NCBI GenBank assembly: GCA_008921705.1
Contig: VFFE01007785.1
Coordinates: forward strand, 229,125-293,124
Direction of reading: 5' to 3'
Length of the DNA stretch: 64,000 bases
DNA from: Burhinus oedicnemus
Taxonomy: Eukaryota; Chordata; Aves; Charadriiformes; Burhinidae
Shown: positions 1 to 12,529 of the stretch, one piece after another
How positions within the stretch are numbered: the stretch's first letter is position 1
How the letters are laid out: each line of letters begins with the position of its first letter
Translations under genes and position numbers: made by a program
Notes under the pieces: model-generated
What the model saw: the letters and a program-made list of their open reading frames with translations, nothing else
What the model was told of the DNA's origin: nothing
Databases searched by the model: none

Positions 1-1560
1 TAAGCTCAAAGTATGTTTGGTCTGCATGAAAAAAGGGAAGATGAAGAATTTGAAAGAGACGATGCTGTTGCTTACATAATAGCTGCCATCTTGGGCTAAA
101 GCAACTCTCCAAAATTTTGCCAAACAAAATGTAGTGTCATTTCATATCAGTACTTACATCTCCTTGTGACTTTAGGGGAGATATAAAAAAACTTTGAATA
201 TTTGCTTCATTCTCAGCCTTCCAGCTGATGCATAGCACTGTGAAACTATCTGACAAGACAAGTTACCGTGTCACTCAGTTTATGGCAAGGATATGATAAC
301 TTTATACCTGTGTAGAATTGCATTTCGCACCTGAATACAAAGATGAAAAGGTGGCAGGAGGTAATGCAACCAAAGATATCAATAAAATCCCACTGACATA
401 ATTACTCCCTGCAAGAAAGTCTTCTGAAGCAAAGCTCTGTGGCAGAACCTATATCTATATTAGTAAGTAGTGCAACCTGAGAGGAATGGATCTGCAAAGC
501 AAAGCAGTTGAGGCTGTGGACCTGATGTCTATCTGCATTTCAGGAGGTCTTACTCTGGCCTGGCTCTAACTTTCCTGCTTGGACTGAACACCCATGAGCA
601 GCTGGAGTGCCTTAGGTGCTCCCCTGAAATGCCAGTTTAGCTCCACCAGGAGGAACCCAGGTTGTGCAGAATGACTTGACTCTTCTCCATGATGTCAACC
701 GAGGCACTGCAAGTGAGCACAACGGGGAGACTTCTTTGAAAACTGCACACCTGACACAGACTAAAATGCTGCTATAGATGCAGCCCATCTAGTGTGACCT
801 GAAAAAAGATTTGCAATTCAATTGATTTGAGTCACTGGACACAGGTGAATGTGATCAACTAATTGTGTTTGCTCTGTTGATGAGTGGTTTGTTTGGTTTT
901 TGGTGTTTTTTTTTTTCTTTTTCTTTTTTTTTCCTCTTTCCTTTAAAAGCTTCTAGAATGAATAACTAAAACCAGATAATTCTGTGAGATAAATTACTGT
1001 GGTATGAACAGGGAATTCTTCTTCATGCAAGAGATTTATTACTGTTTGCATATTTCCAATGGAATGAGATTTATTTCACTGCACCTATTGATGATTGAGT
1101 GGCTTGGGTCAGAGAATCTCTTAGAGCAAAAATGATACCCAATGAACTATGAGATGAGACTGGCTAAGGCATAAATGCCTGTATTTTCTATGTCACCTTC
1201 GTCCCTTATTGTTTAGAAAAATGAGGACAGGGTACCAGAGCTTACAATTGCATACATGGTTTATCTTTATTGGGCCAACCTTCCGGCATGGTTTTGTAAA
1301 ATCAGAAATGGATCTGAGATACTTTTCAAATTGAAGGAGTCAGTGTTCATTATGCTGCTGCCCATTCTGATATTTTTGGCCATCGGAATCATGCAAACAT
1401 AGATATGATATAAGGATCCAGACTGAAATTACCGTTGTGGAGGCAACAGATGGTTATGGGAACATTGAGTAAACTCCCATTTGTTGCTGATTGCAAAATG
1501 GAAACCTGTCAACAACAGCAGATTCTGATCTTTTTACTTCTGATCTTTTCACTTCGCTAG
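1..1560. other. Unique non-coding sequence
   Basis: No open frame of note and no recognisable protein, RNA gene or repeat family is visible. A T-rich tract lies at about 906-932. Near the right edge, two 15-bp copies differing at one base stand in tandem (1524-1538 and 1539-1553), just outside the 5' junction of the CR1 insertion that begins at about 1561. Confidence 0.7.
906..932. repeat. T-rich low-complexity tract
   Basis: Nearly uninterrupted thymine run broken by a few C residues. It could be a decayed poly-A tail read on the other strand, but no retrotransposed body is recognisable beside it. Confidence 0.7.
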
Positions 1561-1968
1561 GTGAAAAACTGGCTGGAAGGCGAGGCCCAAAGAGTTGTGG
1601 TGAATGGAGTTAAATCCGGTTGGCGGCCAGTCCCAAGTGGTGTTCCTCAGGGCTCAGTATTGGGGCCAGTTCTGTTTAATATCTTTATCAACGACCTGGA
1701 TGAGGGGATCGAGTGCATCCTCAGTAAGTTTGCAGATGACACCAAGTTGGGTGGGAGTGCTGATCTGCTTGAGGGTAGGATGGCCCTGCAGTGGGATCTG
1801 GACAGGCTGAATCGATGGGCCAACGCCAATGGTATGAGGCCAAGTACCAGGTCCTGCACTTGGGTCACAATGACCCAATGCAACAGGCTTGGGGAAGAGT
1901 GGCTGGAAAGGCGCCCAGTAGAAAAGGACCTGGGGGTATTGATCAACAGCTGGCTGAATATGAGCTAG
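1561..1968 (+). pseudogene. CR1 ORF2 fragment: reverse transcriptase palm
   Basis: Remnant of the CR1 reverse transcriptase. Residues 26-32 read SGVPQGS, the conserved block ahead of the catalytic loop. Residues 57-60 read FADD, the metal-binding aspartate pair of motif C, followed by TKLGG. The catalytic pair is therefore intact. The frame opens at the truncation point with a GTG that is not a genuine initiator. It closes at 1966-1968 where related copies carry a CAG glutamine codon, so a single nonsense change ended it. The N-terminal reverse transcriptase fingers and the whole endonuclease domain are missing. It cannot make a functional protein. Confidence 0.9.
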
Positions 1969-2136
1969 CAGTGTGCCCAGGTGGCCAAAAAGGCCAACAG
2001 CATCCTGACTTATATCAGAAATAGTGTGGCCAGCAGGACCAGCGAAGTGATTGTCCCCCTGTACTCGGCACTGGTAAGGCTGTGCCTCTAATACTGTGTT
2101 CAGTTTTGGGCCCCTCACTACAAGAAAGACAGTGAG

Positions 2137-2517
2137 GTGCTGGAGTGTGTCCAAAGAAGCGCAATGAAGCTGGTGAGGTGTCTAGAGCCCAAGTCTTATG
2201 AGGAGCAGCTGAGGGAACTGGGGTTGTTTAGTCTGGAGAAAAGGAGGCTGAGGGGAGACCTTATTGCTCTCTACCACTACCTGAAAGGAGGTTGTAGCGA
2301 GGCGAGGGTCAGTCTCTTCTCCCAAGCAACAAGTGATAGAACAAGAGGAAACAGCCTCAGGTTGCGCCAGGGGGGGTTTGGATTGGATATTAGGGGAAAT
2401 TTCTTCACTGAAAGGGTTGTCCAGCATTGGAACAGGCTACCCAGGGAAGTGGTTGAGTCACCATCCCTGGAGGTATTTAAAAGGCAGGTAGATGTAGTGC
2501 TGAGGGACATGGTTTAG
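2137..2517 (+). pseudogene. CR1 ORF2 fragment: C-terminal domain
   Basis: About 126 codons of the C-terminal part of CR1 ORF2, including [19 protein letters not shown], a block seen in all five younger CR1 copies of this window that cover it, and [18 protein letters not shown] near the end. It closes at the normal ORF2 stop (TAG) just before the 3' UTR. It is separated from the reverse transcriptase fragment upstream by frame breaks between 1969 and 2136. The first codon is GTG inside the element, not a real start. Close in length and sequence to the + strand copy at 41706-42086. Confidence 0.9.
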
Positions 2518-2524
2518 TGGTGAT

Positions 2525-2608
2525 TTTGGCAGTGTTAGGTTAATGGTTGGACTTGATGATCTTAAAGGTCTCTTCCAACCATAATGATTCTATGATTCTA
2601 TGATTCTA
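2525..2608 (+). repeat. CR1 3' UTR and octamer tail
   Basis: Short 3' UTR ending in overlapping GATTCTATG units. In CR1 this microsatellite-like tail replaces poly-A, and the element-encoded reverse transcriptase is thought to recognise the 3' end when it starts target-primed reverse transcription. The tail orientation shows the element lies on the + strand. Confidence 0.9.
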
Positions 2609-5600
2609 AGTTTGAAGACCACTTGGAGACTAATTTCAACCTGGACAGGTTAATTTGAACAGGTGAGGCATCCCTCAGTACATGAATCTGTGCATAAATA
2701 GTCAATCTTCAAAGTGCAAGGTCCAGATAATACATATTTTAAAGATTCGAGGTATTAAAATGATGTTACCTAAGTGAGCCTGTATAACCCTTACATATTT
2801 GTACACAGATCCAGGTCTGGAGGCACTGACGCTGGCTGCCTCTAAGTTGCTTCTAAAGAAAGTTTAATCACAAATCGTGCTAGTGTTGCATGCTACAGAT
2901 GGATTGTTGCTGATGAACGTTTCTTCTATGCAGTCTGGGCCAGAATTTGGAAGCGAGTTTATGTTACTGTACAACAAAGCCTGGGGAGCAGTGGGGTTTG
3001 GGACTCCTGCTTTGTGTGGGCTGTGTAGCTCTACACAAGCGTTTGGATTCTGTGTGGTCACTCAGTGAAATTTAACAGCCTTCCAACATGGGTTTATATT
3101 CAAACCCTGATCAGAACCCCTTTGAATAATTCTCTACCTCTTGAAAATCAAAATGCTTACAAATTCCTAACCACCACCACCACCACAAACACATATAATT
3201 ATACATTTGAATAGACACTTGCATACACGCATATGCCTCAGGTTATTTGTAATTGCTGATAAAACCCATCTGATTTTAACAAATCATTTGGAATCCACCC
3301 CCAAAATGACAGCTATTTACTCTCCTTATCACAAAAGCTACTGCCTGGATTGGCTTAATGTAACAGTCCCAACAAATAGGCAGAATACTTTTTAAGCACG
3401 GATTGAGCAATACGCTCAGCCTTAAGGTGGTGGTTTCAGGTCATGGCCAAGGCAGCATGTATAAATAAGGAGCTGGAAGTTCATAGAATTTGGTCTTGAA
3501 GTTAGGAAAGAAGGCATGGTGTGGTAGTAAAATGCAGTTTTTTGACTCAAGCTTTTCTGAAACAAAATATATGCATATATTGTTTGAAAATGGAGTTGCT
3601 ATGGTAATTTGTTATTTACCAGAGAGGAGTAATTGAACAAATTTTTTTCCTAACTGGTTTATGAACAAGTCACACCTGTTCCTGAGTGGGTTTAAATTAC
3701 TCACCCTTCTTTTCTGTGCCAAACTTTTCATGTTCAATTGCTTTCCTATTTCAGATTCCATACACTCCTTTCACTGATGACTGGTGCCACTTCTCATTTG
3801 CAAAAGTCATTTTTTCTAGCTGAGGTCTTAAAGGATAAGAAAATAATATTTTTTTTATTTAGAACCTCTACCTATAAATCAATAAAACCTATGCATTGAT
3901 AGTGTCTTCATATGTATATGAAAAGTATATATCTAGGTCTATGTATATACACATCTGTATTTCATTGAAACTCAGGTAAGCACTACTCTTTTTTAGATTG
4001 CAGAGATTTAATATTCATCAGTTTTACTTCTGCTCATGCCAAAAGAATTCTCTGAACAGATGAGGAATTGGATCCACAGAAAAGAGTGTATAAAAAGAAA
4101 TTGTTTCCAAAATTAATTGATTTTCAACTTTCCACAGTGTGGTGTGCACAAAGCCAGCTGAAGTAAAACACCTAGAGGTAAATGTCATACCTACTGAATT
4201 ATAGCAGCTTGGAAGCTTCCTCTGCCATTTAGTACGTATGCAAATTTCAGGTGGGGATTTTTTGGTGACATTTTTGTTTTGTTTTGTTTTGTTTTTGTTA
4301 AGTCCCAGCACAACAATAAATTACACAGTGAGGAATCAGCTTACTTTATAGCAAATCTCTTGGTAGGTTATAAGTGTCCATTAGTATCACTTGACAAACC
4401 CTTGCCAGAATGGAGGAATGAGATCAGCAAATCATGGGTATATTATGATTTGATCCTACCACAAATTCAATTAGATCAAAGCTTACTAGCTCCAAATGCC
4501 CATTTTTAATTTTATAGTAATGCCTCAGGGCAAAGAAATGGGTGCCATGGCAGACATGTTCTGTGATGATAACTGAGACATTTAATACTCAAAATATTCC
4601 CGATTTTTAGGGCTACAATGTCAGCTTTAAGGATTTTTAATTAACACCTTCTGCATGCATTAAATATGCTCCTTTCAGCCAACAAAGATTTTTTTTTTTC
4701 CTCTTGAATTCTCTGAAAAGAGTTTTGCTTCGGGTCTTTTATCACTATCAAGAAATAATAGCAACCACCACATTAAAAAGAAATTACCCGACAAAATGAA
4801 AGATTTGCTTGGTGGAGAACATGAGAGAATGCGTACAGTTGTGGGTTAGCTCTTACTTACTATTAATTATATTGCTGTATTCTTCGGAGGAGGAAACAAG
4901 ATGTTTTAGTTGAGATGATGGGGAATTGTAAAGGCCCAAAGGTTACGGTGAGGGGGTGGACAAATGCAGAGCTCTCTCCAGAGAGACTATGAGCAACTTC
5001 AATCCTATGCATTTAAATGTCAAATACATCCCAGGCAAATGTTGTATCTGCACGTACAGAAATCGGTACTCCTGACTAGCATGGTCCTGGGTCTCTCACA
5101 GATCGATGGGCGGCTGTGGTGTGGTTCCCCTCCCAGCCTGCTGGCCCATGCTGCAGAGCTAACCACTACATAGACTGTTGGCTGAAGCTCCTCTTTCAGG
5201 TAAGGGTGTGCTGGGGAGCAGTTTTGCTACAGCCCTGTCCTGTTTTTTTGTGAGCAGATTAGAGAACTATGTAAATAAAACCATTGCTTGTTTGCATACA
5301 AAACTGCTCTGGTACACAGGGTATCTCATTGCTGAAAGGCTATCAGCCTCCAGAGAACGTGTCAGGTTCTCCAAAGAAAGGCAATTTCCTCTGTAAGTGC
5401 ATAAAAAAGATTCACTGATTGCCAAGAAAAAATACCATTTCCTTCTTATTTGTCCCTACCTCCTCTTCCCCAGCTTCCACTACTCTTTCACAGATGCTAC
5501 TTTCCTCTTGGGTTCGTGTTATCTTACTTTTTACCTGCTTCTGTGTTTCTCAGCCCTAAAACATGGGAGGCCCCATGGTACCTCCTCATTCATGGTGTTT

Positions 5601-5935
5601 GGACCTCTTTTTCTCTAGCTCCTTTGGAGCACAGCCCTTCTCTTCCCGCTCTTCCTGACCACTCTGCACTACCATGGAAAATGGCTTTCTCAGCCCCTGC
5701 TTTCTTCTCCTCTCCTTGCTCCTGCTCTTCCTTCTCTTTGTCATCCCAGAAACTTCAGCTTTTATGTGCCCTTTGTGGGACTCCAAAGGTGTCTGAAATG
5801 AGTAAACAAGTCTGAAATTTGAGGCTGCTCTTTGTACATGTCATATATTTCATTAATGACCTTCCTGAAATCCTCCTCTCTGCCCCCAGCCGGCAAAGCT
5901 CCAGTATCTTGCCAGCCTGGTTTAGGGATGATTTG
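2609..5935. other. Unique non-coding sequence
   Basis: No recognisable gene or dispersed repeat. Contents are AT-rich unique sequence, a short ACC run near 3171-3186, a TTTTG array at 4271-4298 and several AT-rich tracts around 3900-3960. Open frames here are short and have no recognisable motif. Confidence 0.65.
4271..4298. repeat. (TTTTG)n microsatellite
   Basis: About five to six TTTTG units with small imperfections. Confidence 0.85.
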
Positions 5936-5939
5936 AGAG

Positions 5940-6060
5940 ACCGGCTGTTAATTAACATGTTGTTAGAACCAAAAAGCTGACAAAAAGCTTAACAGCTGAG
6001 GACAAAATGTTATTGATTAATCATGCAAATTACCTCCTATTACTTACTGTGCTCTACTGA
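5940..6060. promoter_or_regulatory. Candidate enhancer: homeodomain/POU motif cluster
   Basis: Within about 90 bp there is a perfect palindrome GTTAATTAAC (5947-5956), an E-box CAGCTG (5993-5998), a second perfect palindrome TGATTAATCA (6014-6023) and, overlapping it by one base, the canonical octamer ATGCAAAT (6023-6030). These match well-known LIM/HNF1-like, bHLH, HOX/PBX-like and POU binding sites. Single motifs occur by chance in AT-rich DNA. What suggests a regulatory element is the two full palindromes and the abutting octamer together. No coding sequence is near. This is inference only. Confidence 0.3.
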
Positions 6061-9000
6061 ATTCTGCTGTGGCAACGCCTCTCTGTCTCGGGGGCATTAC
6101 CGTGCTAGGTATTAAAGGAAAAAAGTCCCTCTTTGGGAGTGGTGTTACAGTTTGCAGGATTCATATGGCTTCAGTTTGAATCCCTTGCACACTCCATTGC
6201 AAGATTAAGATCCCACAGTCTTATGGTCCTGTTCCTGCATGATGTGTGCCAGCGGAGAGACCCGTGGTGTCTACCTCTGTGCAGGATCAGGCTGTGTTAA
6301 GGCAAACGGTTTATTTGTGGCCCTGGGTAATCTCTTACTGTTTTTAAAAATATGATCTGGGTGACTAGATAGAAGAAAAAAAGCTTTGCTTCCAGCCAGA
6401 GGCTGGAGTTTACAGTTGAGGTGGGTAAATTGGCACGGCTCCTCCTTGGCACAGGGAGCGCTCAGCGGGAGGAGGACACTGGAGCAATGGTGAAGGTTTG
6501 CTATGTTTCACGCAGTGTCGGGTGCTCCAGCTGAGCCACACGGAAACACTCTTGATCAGTGTCAGCACTCTCCAAACCTTAAAAGAAACAGCATCCTCAG
6601 TCCTCCTGCCTTTATACTGTATTTTGAAACAGCTGCTCTCCTCAGATGCTTTTTGCTCCTTATAAAACACTTCTGAACTTTTTACCTCCCAAGGAAGTGT
6701 GCTTTGAGTGCTTGCCTTGCGGACAATATCTCCTTCTACCTCAAATGCCCTTAATAGTGGGTTTTGGGGAAGGCTTTGTCTAATGGCAGCCTTCTGGAAG
6801 GGCCCGGAATCAGCCAGGGTCTTTCAGGTACCTTTCCCTCTAGGAACTGTTTATTTATAACCTGAAAGGCTGGGCTTTGTACCTTTGTTTTTGATGTTTC
6901 TCTTCAAGCTGAGAAATATGAATGCTGAAATAACCCAAAATCTTGGAATGAAAAGAAATCCAAACCAGTCTGGCAAAGCAGATTCAAAGATTCATAACTT
7001 TTAGTACTTGCAAGAGCTATTGTCATCATATCCTCCACCTGTACAGTGCAGGCCCATGACACAAATGCTTGCCTTGTGATTGAGCTAGAGTATGTTTTTC
7101 AAAGATGTCCACACTTGATTTAACGACTTCAAGTGATGGCAAATCTAACACATTGCTTGATAGATTATTCCCCTAGTTCTGTATTTACAATTCTGATCAG
7201 CCACAGCTGCAAACAGTGACAATGTAAGAGATGTCACTATCAGAAATATTCTTCCCCTGCTACTATTTATGAGCTGATGAAGTCATTACATGAGGACTAT
7301 ACTTTTGGATTCAGGCCCTTGCTTAGTTACTAACTTACTGAAAAAAACCTAATATGTATAGGGCCGTATCTTCAAAAGAGTTTTCTGTGGGTGGAGAAGG
7401 ATCTTTCATTTCACACCCATGGTGGTACGCATTTGTAACCCCAAAGCTTCAATTCAGAAGCAGCCCATCTCAGACATGAGGCTGGGTTGGAAAAGCTTTA
7501 TCCTCTTTGTTCCTCTTCCAACCTGCTCCAAAACCAAGGGAACATTGACACAGCTACAGCTTCAATGCGAAGGCCCACTTCTGTCCTCTCTGTGCTGCAC
7601 AAGTGGTGCAGAAGGTCCTGAGCCCATCCACAGCTGCCCGCGAGGGGATAGGGCTGGCAGCCAGCCCCTGGAGGAGCCGATGGTGGGGTGCAGAGAGGGG
7701 GTCAGCGAGCACAGCGCTCCAGCCCAGGCTCCCCATCACGCTTGCTGAGCCGGTGCTGGAGGCTGGTGAGGAAAGCTGGTGGCTCGGACAGAGGATGACC
7801 TCTGTGCTCTCCGCTGTCGGTCCCCCCCACCCCCCACTGCAGTGCCTTTGTTAGCCAGCATGACTAATGCTGCAATTACACACCGGGATTTGTCTGCACT
7901 GTGAACAGACAGCTGACAATGTGAATTTCTCTCCAAAATACATTTTTGCTGGCGTTTCACAGGTCATAAACTGAGATTTGTTTTTTCTGTCTGGGTGCTT
8001 ACCATGTACGCTTTGGTCAGTCTAAACCCAAATATTAGGCACAGACGAAGACTACAAATTCCTCTTAGTTTTGTATGAATTTCCCAGATGTCAACGTGAG
8101 TCTGTCTTGACCGATAATGCTTTTAACATTTACTTTGATCCTAGAGATACCAGTTTCCAGCAGAGACATAAAACAGCCTTGACCATTTCATTTGGCCTAT
8201 ATAACATTCCCCCAGCAGTTTCATTTCCATGCTGTCCTCAGGACCGCTTTTTTAAATTGCTGCTTAGTATTAATGGGCATTGGTATATTGATTGTCTTAT
8301 TGATGGAAGAAATCAGTATTTTCAAAAATGTAATATTAGTAAAAAATTGTGAAATCTTATCTGGAGAAAAGTGTGTAGTTTATAACAGGTTATTATATTG
8401 AGTCATTATGCAGCATACCTGGTGTAGTTAAAGGGCTTTCATTAGCACAGAAGTCAGTCGTTTCTGATGTGAATGGGAGTTTTACTATTGACTCCAGTGG
8501 AGCCAGGATTTCAACCATCATTTTAGGGGTTTTATTGTAGAAGGAGGTTTATTGAGCAATTTTACAGTCTTGAGGGAAAAAAAATCTGTCCAGCTTCCTG
8601 TCTTATTTTTACACCTATAGCTCAGAAGCAATACCCAGACAAAATCTATAAAAAACAAATTTCTTTTATAGGCAATGGAGAATGTACTGGGTTGAATTTA
8701 GCTTGGTTGTGTTTGATGAGCTGTTCCTGTGACTCTGCATGCACTGTCTGTGCACTGTGAGTGCATGGTCAGTCTGCTGTAAATGAATTGTACCGGCAGA
8801 AAATGTAGAGGAGACTCTTTTTCTTCAAAGATCAATAACACTATGCAATGTCATATTTAAAAAAACACATGGTGTTTTAGAGGCAACACACATCCACAGC
8901 AAAGTGGTTGAGTTCTTTAGCTAATTTTTTGACTAACCTGAACACAGGGGGACCAAACTTCAAGTCACTGGGTTGATGTGTTGCTTGGATAAAAGACAGC

Positions 9001-12000
9001 GTTAAAAAGAACAGAGAGTAAAATATTCAATGAACTGGTAGTGTGCAAAAGGAAGAAAGAGGGCAGATGGAGAAACAAGTACAGAATGAGCACAGCAGAA
9101 TAAAGGCGTTCAGACAGGGAACTAATGAAATATTAAATGTCCATAAATAGCCTGTGAAACCTGTGCTGTGTAAGGCAGCATTAGTATTAGGCTAACTCTT
9201 GAATTAAGACACATCTGCAAAGAATTCAGCAAAAGCCTGAGTATAATTCTTCTTTGTCATTAGATGACTTTTGAAACAACTGGTTTATGTCAGGCTTTGA
9301 TGCAGCTGCATGAAACATAAAACATGCCTTACACGTGATAATACCTTGTGCCAGCTATCCTGTTGTTTTTTCCCCTGGACATTGGGTTATGAGGTGTTCC
9401 ATGATGACTGAGATATAACACAGGCTAAATAAATATGTAAGATCACTTTTTCCTCCCCCGGATATGGATTTAAATGATGCAGAATAACTTGCTGGATCCT
9501 GCAAATCCTTCCTAGCAGTTTTTGCTGTGGGTGCTGACACAATACAGTTTTTGTTGGACCACTGTATTCAATATGCCTGCTTGGATGAAAAATAATTTTC
9601 TAGCTATATATTATTGACTGATTTCTGATGAACATTCACAGGAATTGCCTTATTTTCCTGCAGTCAATGAAAGATAAAGTTTTTTGGGTATAATCTGTAT
9701 TTCCAGCTCTATGGTACAGACCCTGCTGGAATGGGGTACTACCTCTAAGCCTGAAAAATGAAGGAAAAAAAGGCCTGTAAATGGAGAAGATATGTTTTTC
9801 CTTTTGAGCTTGCAAGGTCTTTGTAAATATGAGGAACAATACTAGGTTTTTATAATGGTTTCTATATTTTCATTCGTGGGGACAAATCTCTGAAGTCATA
9901 GACCAGTGCATCCAAGACAACCGATCTCAGCAAGGAAGGGCTGAAGACCCCCATAGTGGTACCAGGACACTGGCTACTTGTGCAGGTTGGCAGCAGGCTC
10001 CGGTCCCCAGGATATGCTGGGAACTGTGTGCTTATGAAAGGCCACAGAAACTCAGCCGGAGAAGAACAGCTGGGCAGGGGACAGAAGGGGTATGTGGACG
10101 CTGTTTCCCGCCACTGCCCAGAGAGAACAGCAAGCTTCAGTGTTTTCTTTTGCCTCTTGCTCTGCAGCAGTGGAAGTGCTCAGGTAACCCCTACCTGCTG
10201 TGCAGCCGGAGCTCATGGACTGCAGCCCAGATGTCCAAAGAAGCAAATGTTTTGGAAAACACATGGTTCTATAAGCATAGTATTCTGAGATTTACCTTGC
10301 CAGACAACCCCACTGAATGCCAGCTGGAGTAAGAATAGCTCCTCTTGAACATGAGACATGAAATGATGGCTGCCAGAGCCTCATAGCAGGCATTTAATTT
10401 TCCTTGGCTTCCTTAAGGATGGGAGAAGCCTTCTCTTTTATAAACTACATGGTAGGCCCATCTGAAATGATTTGCCTCTTGAGAAATTGCTCTGAGGACA
10501 TTGTTTATAAGCTGCTGACCTTTAAATGGCCTTCTTGTTCCATTACCTTGGTTCTTGGGTATTTAAAGCCCCAGGTCACTTTCACTTTTAATTGTGCTTT
10601 ATTATTCTCCATTGTTGCAGAAAGTTTCAGTCAATTTAACTAGAAGGGAGTCTTATACGCTTCCCTTAATGGACTGAATTTGGGTCATAACAAAATGAAC
10701 AATTATCCTTGCCTATTTTATTAATCTTAGTCTTGTCTCATTTATTTTTAAGTTTTGGCAGATCTCCTTCAAAGGCAGCTGTAAGCAGAGTTTATTGCAG
10801 GTTAGCAGGAGAAAGTGCTCTCTGCTACTGCGGGTGAAACTGAGATGAGGAAGTATGAGATGGGGAGAGTTTAATTCTGCTAGGATTTTGACATAATTGC
10901 ATGGTTCATATATTTGTATCAGAGTCAAGTGAAAATTAATAAAGCCACAGTTATATCTGGCATTTAATCCTGATGATATTCTTCCACTGTATGTACAAAC
11001 TTGTTGAGCAAAGAATCAGCTTGCATTCCTTTCTTTCCAAGATTTACTAATTAGACTCTAGTGGTAAAGTACTAGACCTTAGTACGTATGAAATCACCCA
11101 TCTTCCAATTAACAAATGGGATTATGAAACACATAAAACACATGATGGTAACTTCAAATGCTTTTTCTGTAATACTCTGGCAGAGCTGTAAGATGCCAAT
11201 CAGCTTACTAGCTGTGAGCTTTCAACATGAAAAGTGGCTGAGGTTTATTTTTAATTCTGATTGTTCTCATTTTCTCCCACTCCATCCTAATTCTGCCATT
11301 CTCTTCTTACACCCTTTTTCCTTGCTTTCTTCTCCCACTCTATCCTTATTCAGCTTCTATGTCCTTCTAGCACATTGTTCTCTGTTTTAATTTTAAATGT
11401 TATCTTGTTTCAGTTGCAGGACAGTTCCCATTTCCAACAATATGAAAACAGCACAAAGGGATTTGGCACTATGGGGAAAATTAGGTGCCTGAAATTCCCC
11501 AAAGTCCAAAGTTTCAATCTAAGAACATCTACCTAGATGCCTCTAAACTCTGGAGGTACCTGACCCATCCTTTGAAAGTTCCCCTTTATGCCAAAATTTT
11601 CTCCAGTCTGAGCAGTTTATTGCCAGTCAATGCCTTAACCTGGTGGCAGCCCAGAAACTAAGAATCCTTTTGCCTGCAAGCCCTTAGGTCCTGAATTCAG
11701 TCAGCATCCTCCAACAACATACAGTGAACGCTGCAAAGATTTGATTCCTCAACAAATGCAGTTGTGGCTACTTTCCTTTAATACACAGCTAAAGGCTTAG
11801 TGCTTAAACATACTAGTTTAAATACCAGGAGGTGCCTATGAAGTAGGAGATTTGATTCCTTCCTGAGCATCAGTAGTTTAACACCTTTATCTCCTGTGTC
11901 CTAGAAGAGTACCCAAGCAAACAGAGGCAAAGGATGAGGAGAAAAAATTGTGTTCCCACATCAGTTTGTGCATTGTGTCTGAGGACTGGGGAATAGGAAC

Positions 12001-12475
12001 TGGGGTCCCATCTTTTCTCTTCCCTATTCCCTTCCTTTTCCCTTTCTGAAGGGAAACTTCACCAAGTTCCTTCTCATGCTCCCTTTCTGGCCTCATTCCT
12101 GCCTGCAGCAAGGAGGAGCTCCTGCAGGATGTGGTCCCTCCTCCTCCATCTCTGCCATCAGCAGGTGTAGTTCAGGAAATTAGCTTGGGCGGAGGAGAGG
12201 GAAGCAAAGGAAAGAAGTGATTCCAGGTCTCCCATTTCACAGCTGATGTGTGTGTGAGGGTGTATGCACCTGGATCTGACTCTGATGTAGCATCAGGTCA
12301 AGGTTGTAGCAGGTACTGAGCCCTGGGCACTGGGTCCCACAGTTACATCACAATCTGAGTCAATCACCCAGATCTGGGGTGTAGGCAGAGGAAGGCCCAT
12401 GTTCTTGGTTATGTATCTCAGCTGTAGTCTAATACTCTCAGCTCATTTATGCCGTTGCTTGGCCTTTGTGCTGCT
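6061..12475. other. Unique non-coding sequence
   Basis: No gene, RNA gene or identifiable dispersed repeat. A slightly GC-richer stretch lies at 7590-7860, ending in a C-run (CCCCCCCACCCCCC at 7822-7835). It is followed by a block at about 7850-7960 of mixed composition without simple repeats. Open frames are short and lack recognisable domains. Confidence 0.6.
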
Positions 12476-12529
12476 GACCAATTCCCACACAAAGAAATGC
12501 TGGACCAATTCCCACACAAAGAAATGCTG
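12476..12529. repeat. Perfect 27-bp tandem duplication
   Basis: Two identical 27-bp units stand head to tail (12476-12502 and 12503-12529). No divergence between the copies suggests a recent slippage or duplication event. The surrounding sequence is unique. Confidence 0.95.

Larger units (their letters stand above)
1561..2608 (+). mobile_element. 5'-truncated CR1 LINE, + strand
   Basis: This is the 3' third of a chicken-repeat-1 non-LTR retrotransposon. In order it holds the middle of the reverse transcriptase domain (SGVPQGS and FADD motifs), the C-terminal ORF2 segment ending at a TAG at 2515-2517, and a short 3' UTR. It ends in the diagnostic CR1 tail, with just under three copies of ATTCTATG at about 2586-2608. 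The 5' end is truncated, as is usual when reverse transcription stops early. The frame is interrupted between 1968 and 2137, so the copy is dead. Its 3' UTR closely matches the fragments at 41691-42168 and 59381-59772, so the three belong to one subfamily. The 5' boundary is uncertain by a few bases. Confidence 0.95.

Noticed and set aside
1654..2154. 166-codon minus-strand frame
   Set aside because: Antisense shadow of the + strand CR1 copy.
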